Positions 48,578 through 62,019 of a DNA stretch of 64,000 bases are shown piece after piece. The position numbers were made by a program, and so were the translations under genes. The notes below the pieces were generated by a model, which saw only the letters and a program-made list of their open reading frames with translations, was not told the DNA's origin and made no database searches. The number at the start of each line of letters is the position of its first letter. The stretch's first letter is position 1. The stretch lies in NCBI GenBank assembly GCA_009823395.1, contig CM020503.1:7081001-7145000 (forward strand), in the 5' to 3' direction. The stretch comes from Thamnaconus septentrionalis. Its lineage: Eukaryota > Chordata > Actinopteri > Tetraodontiformes > Monacanthidae.

Positions 48578-51500
48578 GTTCTGCCTGAATCTCATTTCAA
48601 CTCTTTTTCTAATTCATCCTCAGCTCCAGAAGATTGTGTTTTAGTGCAAAATCAGCCTCCTGCTCTTCTGCAGGACACTGTGACTGAGAGTCCCTGTCCG
48701 TCGGCAAAGGCCACGCACCCACACATGCATCCACGTTCGCATGTGCGGCTTCTGGTTGGGAGACAACTGCTCGAAAGTGCAGGGCATTCCACTGAGCTTG
48801 CAGCAGGCAATCAGAAAAGGCCGGACAAATAGAGTACATTATGCTGAGGCTAAACGATCTGCAAGCTGCAAAGGCCACGCAAGCTAAACTTGACCTCCTC
48901 GGCCCCCCTTGCATGAGCACAGTTGCCAGGCATCCGGATCTCCATCACATAAACATGGTGCAGAACTACCCCACTGTCACATCCACCTGCCGCAAATTCA
49001 ACGACTTTCATACAAGTCTGTGGTAGAAAACATCCAATTACAGGGTTTTTCAAAATCAACTTTAAGTCCATTGAGGAAAAAGCTGCTGGCAAAACCCTGC
49101 AGGCAATTTTGTTATTGCCCACATATCAATATATGTGCAAACGGATTTAGATGGCAGATAAAAGAAAATATAATGTGCGATTGTGACTGTTTAATTGCAT
49201 ATTTGCTGAATGTCTAAATATCTTGGAAATGATGTTCGGTAAAAGAGACATTTCATTGACCTGTAAGCCAAAGAGGAAACCAAAAGAATGATTTGTTTAA
49301 GTCAGTTGAGCAGCATCATGTACAATTAAATCAGTAATTATCAATGACTTATCTGTTTATCCTGTTGGTTATGGGGTAGGAGAGTGGAGAGTGTGTGGAA
49401 AACATTGGTGCCTGTATTATTTTACAGTTTTGTGATGAATCAGTGTGGCACTGCAGCTCACTGGTACCTCACTGTGGCTCCTAACAGCAGTTTGTCAGCC
49501 TCTAGTGGTTACCTGTAGAATTATCAACCGGCCGACGGTAGGAAGACCCACAGCAGGCAGCACACAGCTCCGCATGGAGTGAAACTGCTAAAATGCTACC
49601 AACAGCATTGTCAGGCACCTTGTCTTGTTGCAAAGTGGCACATTTGAAGCGAGAACTGCGAGAAAGCGCAATGACGTCACCGGCGCCATCGGTGGTCAGC
49701 TGATACAATCTTTTTCATCCTGATCATGAATACGCTCGGTTTACCTGACGTCGGGAATAAAGGCGCGTGCGACTCGAGAGGGCATTCCAACTCGTCTACT
49801 ACTTGTAAATCTATCGGCGGGACATGTGTTGCTGATTTACGCGCCGAGGCGCAGGAAACCCGAGTTGTGGATTGTGCTCGACGAAGGGGCTGGAAGCGGA
49901 GGGGCATCGGCCTCCGCTCATCAGGCCATCCGTCTTTCGCCCTCATCCCCTCCTTCCATTTCACAGGTTTGCATCACCAGCCGCAGTGGTGCTGAGGGGG
50001 GAGAGGTGTGGAGGGGGGCAGTGTGTGTGTCTAGAAAGCCCCACCTGTCGGCATCATCCGGGAGGGTGACACAGCCGATCAGGCGCTACAGCTTCACCCA
50101 GGGGACGGACATCAAACGTGGGGACGCTGGCCTTGGTTCTCCCAAATGAAGAGAACAGCCGACCGGCAATGACAAATGGCAATCTCAGAATAAACACCCG
50201 GAGGGAGGGAGGGTGGGTGGGTTAGAGGGAGGGAGCGAGGGTGGGAAGGGGGGTGAGGAGGGGGCAGTGGGTGGGGGTGAGGAGGAAAAGTGCAGAGTCA
50301 CTCTTTCAACATCATCAACCTCTTTTTGTCCCTTCCATTAACCTCTGGACTCTGGTTTTGATTGTCTGCCTGTCGTCGAGCTTTTCCAAGACGGAAATGT
50401 CCTTCCGGTTCAGTCCTGAACTGGAAGTTGTTGCCTTATGGCTCACATTTACAGGCCAACTGCCTTACAACAGCGTCAGGGTAAGAGTTAGGATGCAGTT
50501 GAGTGTTCAGACGACATTGTTTGAACATGATGCATCAACGTGAATCAATAGAAGGGCTGAAAAAGTTTGCACGGGACTGTAGGTTTTGCCAGAACGTGGC
50601 AGTAATGGGAGCAGTGGAGGTAGTGGACAGCTGCTTCAGTGTTTTAGTGGATGGCAGCAAACAAATACCCTGAACTGCTCGACAAAAGAGCGGCGCTTCG
50701 GCCTATCAGAACCCTGTTTTGAAGTTTCATTAAACCCAGTGACTTTCAACTCAACTGTCAACGATTGTCAACTCCTCTATTGGCACGTGCAAAGAGAGCT
50801 AAAACTAATTCAACTAACACAAGCCAGACTCCTTCTCTGCCACGTTCGAGGGAATCAGAGCACCTCCTCCACATCACTGCATCATTCTGACAGAATTAAA
50901 ATTCAAAAATGAAAACAATGACTTCAAAATAAATACTTTTCTTTATCCTGTTTATTGTTAAAGCAACGTCATGCAAAGCCATAAAGCTGTGTGCAAGTTG
51001 CACTCAACACCAGGCATGCTACTGGGGGTAAACAGGCGGTAACCATGGTGACACCAACAGCGTGACACAAACTTGGTCAGGTTTTTCAGAAGGGCGGGGC
51101 TCTACTTATTGATTTCGTAACATTGGAACATGAAAAATAATTCCTGCCCTTGTCATTAGAATATATATAGACAGAATTCCAAAAGAAAGATAGTGATCTG
51201 GCAGGGAGACAACCTCCACTGGCCCGCCACCGCAGGGATATTCCTTTTACAAGCAGCAGGGATGAGGGCCCGGTGGAGGAAGCTTGCATGTGCGCTCGCC
51301 TCAGGTGGCTGAGAGGAGAGAAAGGCATCCCAAATTGAATCAATAACCACCAGCCACCGGCTAATCCTGAATAGCCTCCATGAACACGGCGACAGCAATC
51401 CCTCCCTCCGCACCCCACCTCCCCACATCCCGTCAGAGCCAAAAGTCCTGCTTCACCCGACCCCACCTGACCTCTGGACCCCTTCATCTTTTTATACCCT

Positions 51501-52147
51501 CCACCAACCAGGGCGGCGCAGGGGTGCTCAGGTGAGGGCCTTTTCAAGCTGCAGGGCGAGCCGCAGGTCCAGAGTGAAGAAGAAAAAAACAAAACAAAAA
51601 CAAAGCGGGGGGATGAAGGGGAGGTGGGGGGTACACGCTCATCCTCCCAGGTAATCCATCAGCAGACAGGCCAGCTTTGGACTCAATGGCGACTGGCAGC
51701 TGGAGAAAATGGACAGCTGCTGTGGGTCGAGCCCAGCCACAGCACGCCAGACGGGATAAAGAGCTCAGTGCTCCCCCTCGTCCCCCGTCCACAGACCCAT
51801 GTCATCCCAAAGCTCTTTCATCTTCTAACCCAGCGGGTGCTAAAGCAAACTTTCCACTTTGGCTCTCTAGGGGCCAGGCATTGTGGAATTATACAGAGAC
51901 CGGCTCCCTTCGCTCAGTGCCACAAGCCTTGACTGATTGGTGTATTCAGGGCCGAGTGGTGGCAGAGGACGCGTCGCTTGTGATAACTGTAACCAATTGA
52001 GTGATAGGAGAGACGGTGTAGGGTTGGGATGGAGCCGCTGATCAGCTTATGACACGATGGGTGAAGTTTAGCCCTGAAACACACCAGGGTGGAGGTGGTG
52101 GAGCGAGTGGTGCTTACAAAAAATACATGTACACTTCTATATAAGTA

Positions 52148-52148
<1 letters not shown>

Positions 52149-52204
<56 letters not shown>

Positions 52205-52370
52205 GTGTGTGTGTATGCATGCATGTATGTATGTATGTATGTATGTATGTATGTATGTGTGTATGTATGTATGTATATGTGTATGTATGTATGAATGTAT
52301 GTATGTCTATGTATGCATTTATGTATTTGTGTATGTGTGTATGCATGTATGTATGTATGTATGTATGTAA
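52149..52370. repeat. Compound (GT)n(ATGT)n microsatellite, 222 bp
   Basis: (GT)n at 52149-52214 runs into (ATGT)n with TGTG, CTAT and CATT variants to 52370. It is the longest simple-sequence tract in the window. Long frames through it are artefacts. Confidence 0.97.
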
Positions 52371-53315
52371 GTGATGGATGCTGAGGTGTGGATCAAGCCG
52401 TGGAATGGAAGGATTTCCAATTTGTGTGGAAAACGGAGCAAATCCTGACCCCAGGCCACCAGCTCCACGCAGGAATGCAGGGCATCCACCATAATAGCGC
52501 CTTTCCTCCCCAAGCCCCATCTCACAAAATCAAATTTCCCCTCTTTTCCCCACTCGAGGATTTTCCCCAAGGTGCTAGAAGTAACATCTTAGTCGAGTCG
52601 CGGCAAGAGGAAGAGGACGCGTCCACGGTGAAGATCGCTGAGGGCGCTGAAGTCAAACTGTGAGAGTAAATCAGAGAGCGACTTCAAAGCGGACTGCGAG
52701 GAACACAGCCGAAGGCCGTCCACACGGAGATGAGTGCAGGAGTATCTGCAAAAGTTTTTCATCGTATGGATGTTTCATCCATGCAGAGTCTGAAGATGCT
52801 CATTGATGAAAGCAGCCCCATGAATGGTCACTTCTCTCAGTACCACTCCTGCTTTTCCGTGATTACAATCTCCACACATCTTCTCTGACCAACAAAAGCA
52901 AAAAATGTTGCATTCGTTTGAAGTTCATCGTCATTGTCGTCGATTCATGCTAACGTCCCTATTCACCATGATCTTCTTCTTCTTCCTTCTTTTTGTGTTT
53001 GTTTGTTTTATTTTTTGTGGTCGAATGATTGTAAGGTCTTCTTCTCTGTTTTTGGTGTATTTCTGTGGCAGCGTTACAGCGCCACCTACAGGCCTGTTAA
53101 AGTGGTATCGCGTGGACATTCACAGTTTCTTTCTACGATGCTGCGTTTACGGAAAAAACTTTTTTCAAAAAAGAGGGACTTGATCGTTTCGGATCTATTT
53201 TGATCTCGATGACCGAACATTGCAGGGTAAGCGGTGAGCTTCGCCAGAACAATACACATCGGCTATAAGCAGCATAAACAAACAAAGTCAAAGTTGGCAA
53301 ACGACGACCAGCAGT

Positions 53316-53347
<32 letters not shown>

Positions 53348-53348
53348 G
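53316..53348. repeat. (CA)n microsatellite
   Basis: CA units with one AAA interruption. Confidence 0.95.
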
Positions 53349-54003
53349 CTGTTCTTAGCAGCCAGCCAGGCGGACTGACAAAAAGGCAGACGGACAAATC
53401 GAGTGAGAGATCCCCGTGTGAAAGACAAGGGAGGGTACAGTAGTGCGCGGCGGCAGCCAAGGGAGACTTCATTAGTGAGGTCAGTGCCCCGGGGTACTTA
53501 GTGTAACACTGGAGGCCTATGCAGCCGCCCGGCGACCCTGTGCCGAGGTGGATATTGCATCTTTGCGATAACATCTCCCTACATAGGAGGAGGAGGAGGC
53601 GGGGAGGCAGCATCACAGCATAAAGACCCCTGTTTTCGGCAAGTTTGAAATAAAGCTTTGTTCCCCGCACGCCCCCTCGACCCCCCCCCCGCCCTCAGCT
53701 CCTTCTCCTACTCTTTCCTCCTGGGTGGGCCGGAGCCCTTCCAAAAAACTGAGAAACTTGTGTCTGGGGATAGAACCCCTACTGAATACATGTACGCATG
53801 AACGTCGGCGTGTTTCAGCGCCTGGGAGCGCGTCAGCGAGCACGTGCACTCTGGCCAAGATGCTGCGCGGGTCAACAGTGGTGTCCTCTCTGGCTCCTCG
53901 CCACGAGGAGATCCAGCGCCGCGCTTCCACAGGAGGCCTTGGTGGGCCCATCTCACCCCGGGGAGTGGGGGGGCGGGGAGGAAGAGCGGCAGCAAAGAGA
54001 AGT

Positions 54004-54005
<2 letters not shown>

Positions 54006-54038
<33 letters not shown>
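54006..54038. repeat. (GT)n microsatellite
   Basis: Sixteen GT units. Confidence 0.95.
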
Positions 54039-54039
<1 letters not shown>

Positions 54040-54173
54040 GCCTGAGGGGGCCTAGTCCTGGTCAAAGGTGCCTGGCTGCCTGGGCACTCCAGGGAGCTCC
54101 AGAGACAGGCAACCTTTACATGAAGCCTCCCTCGGCACAGACTCTCCACAGTCAGTTGCCGACAGTTTACTGT

Positions 54174-54195
54174 AAAAAAAAAAAAAAAAAAAAAA
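54174..54195. repeat. Poly(A)22 tract
   Basis: Twenty-two consecutive A with no recognisable retroposon body in front. Confidence 0.9.
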
Positions 54196-54342
54196 GCTCT
54201 CACCTCTCATCAATTGCCATACTCACGGTCAAAACACACCCATAATAGGAACATTCACGATTAGAGCTGCGTTCATTTTTCACCGGCAAACGCGCTTGGT
54301 ATCGGCGAACGAAGAGACGTAGCAGCGGTTGGGGGGAGGTGT

Positions 54343-54373
54343 TGTGTGTGCGTGTGTGTGTGTGTGTGTGTGT
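54343..54373. repeat. (GT)n microsatellite
   Basis: GT units with one GC. Confidence 0.95.
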
Positions 54374-55009
54374 TGGGGGTGAGGGGCTTGAGCAGCGCAT
54401 GCTAATTTTCCCAGTCCGCTCCTGACATGTGAGGGGGTTTGTCAAGGTCTTACGGCAGGACGGCCGGTATAAATATCCCCTGTTGTGATGCTGCGACGGG
54501 TTGCCAGGTAGGAAAGAAATGCACGCCGCCGCCATTTATACCCACATCAGCTGGTGGGTTTATAGGACCCTTAAAACGGATCAATCATTTTCCACTCCCA
54601 GGTCTCCGCGCCTCTCATCCCCTTCTTTCCACACTTTCCTTTGTCACACGGAGCCTATATGGGACAGACTGGGAGCAGAGGTGGGGGGGGCTTGGGGGGG
54701 TGCACCTGTGTTGCCTTTATACCTTTTAATGTATGAGGGCCCGCTCCACATGCAGCGCCGGCTGCGGTGCCTTTTTTGTGCCGCGCGGCTCGCATGTGCT
54801 TAGTGGGTCAGTCAACTAGCGGCGGCCGGCGCGTTTCATGTTCATTATCACTTGTTTTATAGTGGAATATTTAAGTCGGAGGGGCCTTGGCGCGGCGGCG
54901 GCTATAGTTAGAGAACAAAGGGGAGCGCCGAGGGTGTCAGGAGGGTGTGGCATGCCGAGCGCAGAGCTTTTCAGTAAGTGTTGCACCCCACACTTCATGG
55001 AAAGCCGAA

Positions 55010-55071
55010 GGGGGGTGGGATTGGGCGGGGGGTGGGGGGCGGGGGGTGATTGGGGGGTGGTTGGGTGGGGG
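55010..55071 (+). other. G-quadruplex-prone block, 62 bp
   Basis: Nearly uninterrupted G runs of 3-6 separated by T, C, AT or TT. This is the densest G-run cluster on the plus strand of the upstream region. Confidence 0.75.
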
Positions 55072-56211
55072 ACTGTACGGCTGCACGGCCAGCCGTGCAG
55101 GCAGACGGAGCTAAATTCAACTCATTCCTGTATTAATGGGAGCTTATGAGCCATTCCACCTCAGTGAAGAGGGCATTAGCCCGAGCCAGACAGCCAGGAT
55201 ACACCTCAAAATATCTCTCCTCCCCCTCCCCCCTTTCTCTCTCTGGCACGCTCTGTCTCTGTTGCATCAGGCATCTATCTTTCTTTTTTTTCCCTTTACC
55301 TCTCTGATGTTGGAGATGTTGGATGTCGGTCTGATTAGGACTGTGAGTGCCAACACACGAGCCACAATAAAAAGCAATATGAGCCGTGATCAAATAAAAA
55401 AATTCAGTTCGCCTTAGGGCAAATGGGGCTGGGAATCAGGGTTGAGCCTCGATCAGGCCCTGTCTGATTAGTGGGCTGCTTAGCTTTTGTGATGGTGTAA
55501 AAGGGAAAAACAAGAGGAAGACAAAGACAAAACACTCTTTCACCTGAATGACCTCCAGGTGGAAAAGGAAAAGTCTTTGTGCAGAATCAAAGTGGCGGCT
55601 CTATTCTTAAGACCGCTGTGGGTTTGGATTTGCTTGAGCCTCGTAGGGGTCAATGTCAGGTTCACTCGGGAGGACATGAAGTAAAAATAAATGAAGAAGA
55701 GCACAAAACAGAGTGGAGAGAGAGGATGATAGACTAACAGGCCATCCAGCTGAAGGAAGTGTGAGGATAACACATAGAAATTACGCTAAAAAAATTGTCC
55801 CTTTCAGTGATGTTAATAAAGGTCTCGCACCCTGCTGGTGTAGAGTGGAATGGTAGTCAAGCATCAATACCTGTGTCTGCAAGACGAGTGGGATTGAGCA
55901 TCACTGCACACCAGTGCACAGACAGAAAAACAGACAAGGAGAGTTAAATTTGTTCTGGTGCTCACTGGACGCGTCGTCATAAAGGTGGCGGTGAACAGAA
56001 CAACATCTGCTTCACTGTCGCTTCTAGCCACCATTTAAAGCTTAACAAGCAACAGTCACCTCTCGAGCACTGTCAGAGGATTTCAACGTTCTCATCAATT
56101 CATTTGTTCTAGCGTCTATTTTGTTTTGGCCACTTTTGTTCAGCGAAACACTTTGTCAGCCGTTCAGATCCATGTATTGAAACACAAAAAGTCGCATTCC
56201 CCTAGATGCAG

Positions 56212-56213
<2 letters not shown>

Positions 56214-56254
<41 letters not shown>
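56214..56254. repeat. (GT)n microsatellite
   Basis: Twenty GT units. Confidence 0.95.
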
Positions 56255-56255
<1 letters not shown>

Positions 56256-57457
56256 GGCTGACGGAACGGACTTAGCGGTTATTAGCTGGCAAGGATAATT
56301 GGACTCTATGTAGGTGGCATGACCCAGCTGTCTGCAGCAGGAAGGCCCAGAGCTGAGCGCGACCTCCACCGCTGACCTTACAAATGCAATACAGTGACCC
56401 TTGACCCCTCCTCGCATTAAAGAGACAGTGTTGTCTTTCTGCAGCCGACCAGAAAATGAGAGCACAGGGCGCTGAAATATCTCCGCCGCCTCTCCTGTGC
56501 TGCGATTGGCGGAGGGCTCCGTGGGTCTGTGAGGTGGTAAGGTTTAAAAGCCTCCCCCTTGTCTCATCCACGGAAACATATTTAACAGGAATTTATACAC
56601 AATAGCAGGATCGGGGAGAATGGCGTCTTTAGATTTGTGTTTCTTATGAAACAAATGAGCGTTGGTGTATTTATTTGATTCTTCATTTAATTAAGAAAAA
56701 CACACAGCACTAATTTGAATCAACTTCCCATCAGCGACATTAAAGTTCATCCGCTGGCGTTGCTTTGGTTGGTTGTTTGTTCCTTATGATAATTAGCTAC
56801 TGTGCAGATTAACCTTGCGGATGTAGCGAAACACTGTTGTGGTCGGAGCTGCTGTTCTTGTTGTTGTTTGATGATAAATTAACTGCTGCTGGATTTTGTT
56901 CTGAACTTTTTTTCGTGCAGGTAATCCATTTGTTTGCCTGCCAAGAAATGTTAGCATATTGCTAACTGATAGCGTTGCCTTTGCTTCTGATGTAATGATG
57001 TTTCATCCGAGGACCGTATTTCACAAAGGCCGTATGTAAGCGCACACCTCGGGGCTATTCAATCAGTCGCCATGAATGAGACCTTCACCAAACGGGAATC
57101 CCAGCAAGACAAGGAATGCAGTATACACTTTAGGGGATGATCGTTAATCTTTGCTGCTAAAAACAGAAAAAAAGAAAAGGAAACCCTCAGCAGGCTTTTT
57201 GTGGCCTTTGCCTTGTAATGCAGCACCAGGGCTCACTTTTCCAAAAAAACAAATCAATCACGATAGAAACAAAAGGTATCGCAAGGATGAAGCTGAAGCC
57301 CTGTTGGAATCTTTCAACAAACATCCTGATAAAATAGAACCCCTCAAGTGTAGATAAACTATTTTCTTACGTCCAAAAAATGAGTTTAAAAAAATGGCCC
57401 CATCACACTCTCAACACGAGTGGACAGCATGCTATTTGGTAGGTTTATCTATGTTAT

Positions 57458-57617
57458 ATATCGTCACCCTATTAAAATAATGGCCTAAGTCATTTTTTGA
57501 TGAAAATGAATTTTTGGCTTAAATTATCTCTTGATAATGCTGGCCATCTCTTTTTTTGTTTTCCTAAAAACTTGAAAAAAAATGACTTAGGCCATTATTT
57601 TAATAGGGTGACGATAT
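57458..57617. mobile_element. 160-bp MITE-like element with 41-bp perfect terminal inverted repeats
   Basis: The left arm, 57458-57498, starts ATATCGTCACCCTATTAAAA and continues to GTCATTTTTT. The right arm, 57577-57617, is its exact reverse complement. The internal 78 bp is AT-rich and non-coding. No target-site duplication is obvious, because the outermost bases are part of the inverted repeat. The transcript would fold into a long hairpin. The superfamily is not identified. Confidence 0.8.
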
Positions 57618-58720
57618 GAGAAAGTCTTTACAGTTTTACTGCCAGCCGCCAAATTGACGTTGTCAATGTAGGAAACGAAGCTGTTAAAAGCTCACTTACT
57701 GTCACAACTCAACTCAACAACTGCTGCGATTATTATGTACCCACATTTTCCGAACGCTGACAGAAGAACGTAACGCTAAAAAAAACACAGAAAAAGAATT
57801 TAAATCTGCCAGCTTCCAAAACGTCAGTTTTCATGAATAAAAATCTCAATTTTTTTCAAATACCAACAGACTGTTCGTATGGATGGATGAAACAAATCCT
57901 CCCATTTGACTAGACAGAGCCATATTAAAAAAAAAAAAATGACTCATCAATATTTGTTTATTCTATATGATTCACAACTGTGGACGATGCCCTATGACAA
58001 CTTCTGCCATCGTCGCCTTCTGCCATGATGCGACGACATTGAATACGGACTCCAGATTTATAGTCCAGCTCTGGTCGCCCCACCGTTCATCCGTCATCAG
58101 TTCATTAGTGGAACGGTGGTATGGGAGACGGCGGGGGGGCGGGGTGAGGGTGGGGTGGCTCTCTGGGGGAGACATCAGAGAGGAGACATCCGTCAGGATG
58201 GGAGCGGCGCCCCCTCAGGCTGCCACTGAGCGACAAGCGAGTCCCCTCGCCGGCTCTCCTGTATCACAATGCGGCAGCTGAGTGACTGCGCGGCGCTAAT
58301 GGAGCAACAGGTATCGGCCAAGCAGTCAGTTGAGAAGCTTCGAGGAGGCCAAAAGAAAGAGAACAGGGTGTGCATGATGCGTGCGCGTTTGATGTGCTTC
58401 ACGGCCTTTGATGGCAAAGTCGTCTTTGGTTTGGCAGCTCCACGGAGAAAATCTAACGAGTGTGCGGGTGGGCACGCGCTGCGAGGATGCGATGGATGCG
58501 TGAGCAGTCATAAGTAAACACAGGTGCCGCCGCGTGAGTGTGTGTGCATGTGTGTGTGTTGTGTTGTTAAGTGAGTGTCCGGCGTGCACGTTTATGTGTG
58601 CGCTGGGTCATTAGCGCAGCTTTAAAAGGCTTGGCATCGCCACCGCAACTCGCTATAAACCCGAGGAATTCAACAACTCACAAAGACATCGGGAAGAAAA
58701 GAGTTTCGCCGCCGCCGATA

Positions 58721-58750
58721 CATCATCATCATCATCATCATCATCATCAT
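58721..58750. repeat. (CAT)10 trinucleotide repeat
   Basis: Ten perfect CAT units. Confidence 0.95.
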
Positions 58751-59819
58751 GACTGTTTCCCCTTTAGCACGCGAGCTAAAAGCGGGGAATTTTTCGACGC
58801 CACACACTGTATTTTATTACCTTGTTCCGGAATGTTTGGGTGCCTGACTTTCCGGAAGAAAAGTAAAAACCGCTCAACAACAACAACAAAAAAAAAAAGG
58901 CAATAACAAAACACAAACAATAAACAATCATCCCTCTCAGTGCGGCCGCTTGCACAAAACGATGCACTTCTCGTGTCATTGCCCCTTAAATCTCCAGTGT
59001 CCCTGCCCGCAGATGCCACCAAATTCTTTGCGACCAAATAAACTTTTGTGCATTCAAAGCTAAATATTTCTTGTTTATTTTGTCGTAGTATAACACTGCA
59101 TGGTTTACCGCCGAGAGACGTGAAGGCTCGACCCCCGTCCGCTCTCGCTGCTCTCAAGAATTTCCTCGCATGACAACCGGCCATTATCCTGCAGCAGCAA
59201 TGTGTTGCAACTCCGTAGCACAAACACGTCAGGCTGGGAGTAATCGCACCAATAACGTTTTTTTTCTCTATCTGTATTTATTTGCAAAATTATCTGGTTG
59301 TCACTGGTTTTTCCGAGGCCTGCCGCGCTCCCACATGGCGACCGCGTATTTGCTTTCGTTTCGCCGCTCTGAGGCCTCCTCCCTCCTCTCTGTAGACGCT
59401 CCACATCCTCCTCCGTCCTCGCAGGCTTGCCCAGCCTCGACACGCTTTCCGTCCATCACCGCCTCCACAATCTGCCGTCTTACTACTGGTTTGCTTCGCT
59501 CGTCCCTGCAACCTCTCAAAGCTTTGAGCAAGCCGCCGAGGTGCAGCATCAGTAAAGTTGACCGTTAGAGGTTAAGTGTGTAATACTTGGAGATTTTGAG
59601 AAGAAACAGTGACATCCGATCAGTTAGGTTACAGATTGCAGCGCTCATCCTTTCACCCTCCCTCTCCTGAGCTTGCCAGTTAGCTACAGTGGCTTGCACA
59701 CACAAACCTTGATACAGAATCCTCCTTCTTGTTTGTTGAAATCATAAATCCGGCCAAATTTTGCACACCTTTAATAGTTGAAAGGTGATTTGGGACACAA
59801 ATGGGTTTTGGCCTCAATA

Positions 59820-60038
59820 GCTGCGTTTCCATTACAGTTTGTTTTCGCAAAATAAAAGCGATATTTCTAAAATTTCGACAAAGTACAATTGCGATTTGCA
59901 GATGTTTCCATTGAATGATGGAAAGCGCAGAAGCTGTAAATCTTGTAAAATCTCGTCCCGTGAGAATTCCGTTTGCTTTTGTTTGTTTACGTTTGTTTGC
60001 TATCAAGAATGACTGTTTTATTTTTTTCTTTGATTACA

Positions 60039-60071
<33 letters not shown>

Positions 60072-60349
60072 CATCTCCTCCTCCATCCAAACATAACACG
60101 CCATTCTTACCTGAAATGAACTGTTAACGTGACCTAGTAAGTCACGTCCGGTGACGTGTAAATATGACAAAAGTGTTTCCATGACACTTTTGCAAAATAC
60201 CTCTATATCGATCGATCCACCTCATGAGAGCGTGAAATCCTTTTAGCCATATTTGAGAGGTTTTTCGAAGATTAGGCATTTCCATTACCAGATTTTTAAT
60301 TGCAATATATTTAGGTTTTTCTCAATTCTAGGGGTAATGGAAACGCAGC
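59820..60349. mobile_element. 530-bp TIR element flanked by TA
   Basis: Starts GCTGCGTTTCCATTAC (59820-59835) and ends with its exact reverse complement GTAATGGAAACGCAGC (60334-60349). A TA dinucleotide lies on both outer sides (59818-59819 and 60350-60351), as expected for a TA target duplication. TTTCCATT-type motifs recur inside (for example around 59907, 60175 and 60279), so the inverted repeats may extend as degenerate subterminal repeats. There is no transposase frame. A 28-bp poly(A) tract sits inside. I recall GCGTTTCCATTA termini as frequent in fish but cannot name the family. Confidence 0.7.
60042..60069. repeat. Poly(A)28 tract
   Basis: Twenty-eight consecutive A inside the TIR element at 59820-60349. 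Confidence 0.95.
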
Positions 60350-62019
60350 TAATAAGAGGCCTTAATTATCACGATCAACTAACTATACCTCTAATGAAGG
60401 GTTTTGCACCGTACTAGCCTCCATCCACACAGGACGACCTCAGGTTGAGGACACGGCGGGGAAGAATTAGACTCGTTTGCGAAAGCGAGAGTCAAAAAAT
60501 TGAGGGAAAAGAGGGGAGCAAACCAGAAGGTAAGGAACAAACGGACCAGCAGCAGAGAGTGTGAGACAGCAATGGAAACAGGGAGGAGTGCAGCCGCGGA
60601 GAGTCGGCGGGTTGCGTGCACGTAGCGGCTCCAGCCTATTGTTTCAGGCTAATTTCACAGGATCAAACCTGAGCGCAGCGCCAGACACAGAGCGAGCTGC
60701 GGCAATCTGTTTGGAAATCTCCCCTCTAATTGGCTCCATGGAAAAGAAAACAGAAAAAAAACATAACAAAAAAATGAGGCCGCCCTACTGCCGCCTTTGA
60801 TCGCAACGCCTCCGCATATGACTGGCAGCCCGGCCTGCCAATCAAAGCGCCACGCCGACGATGCACCGCTAGCGACCACGACATATCACCCTCAGAAAGG
60901 ATATATGGTTGTGAACAGGGTGCTCACTGTCAGTCAGTAAATCAATTTACACCCAATTACAACTCGAAAGAGGCCCAGGTGACATTTCCTCATCCATGTA
61001 ACCTTCCTTGAGTTTCACAAAGGCAATGTGGAAAGAAGTGGGAAGAAGGAAGCTTGTTGACGCCAAGGTTTCCGCCAAAAAAGAAGAAGAAAAGAAGAAC
61101 AAAAACATGTTTCCATTCGGCTAGTGTGGCAGATTTTTTTCTCATGTTTTTAGCTTGTTCATTGAGGCGCAAGTTAGTTTGGACACCAGTTGGAACTTTC
61201 TGTGCTCGCATGTTGCACATTGCAATTGGAGGGCACTATGAAAACTTTGGGAACATTGTTCAAGACACGTTGTAGTTTCTTTCACACAAGCTGCATGGAG
61301 AGGATGTTTCTCCTTTGTCTGCTCTGTTTTCATCTTACACCAGAGACCTTAGCTGCCATCTGCGCCCACCAGGTGGGACTCTTTTACTCCTGTAAAAACT
61401 AGACGTCTCAAATAAAAATAAAAATAAAAAACATTAGCACCACTGACCATTTTTAGCAAATTTGTACGCTTTCTAGCAGAACTCGATAGATTTGTAGACG
61501 CAGCTCCTGCCTGGGAACACTGAACCTGAAAACAGGGTGTTAAAGGCATTGTTTTGAGATAAATTGTAGTGGCTGGTCTTTTGGACAGTGCGATGACACC
61601 ACACCAGCAGAATGAGCACATAATGTTTGTTATTTTGGGCACATTCTCTTCTTGCACTGGAGTCCTTGCCTACCATTGGTGGAATTCCTTCGCAGGATAA
61701 AAGGAGTTGCTGTTTGGAGTAGAAAATGTTTTCAGAATTTTCAGTATATATAAAAAACTTCTGAAAAATAACAGAAAGACGTGAAAACGTGATAGAGTGT
61801 TTCACAATGAGGGGCGACAAACAACAAGCCACTGATTTGTGAGCATCTCAACGCTGTCTGTCTCCCACCTGTCCGTCAGTACATCACTGGCTGTCACGCA
61901 CACATGCACATACAGACACACACACACACTGACTGCAGGTAATCCTTGACAGCCCCCCCCCAACACGATGAGGTCAGGGCTCCCTTGGCGACGATGAGGA
62001 ACAATGCAGCTTAGCCAAT

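Noticed and set aside
53613..54203. 196-codon minus-strand frame
   Set aside because: It runs through (GT)n, poly(A) and G-rich text. Low-complexity His/Thr and Phe runs and no recognisable motif.
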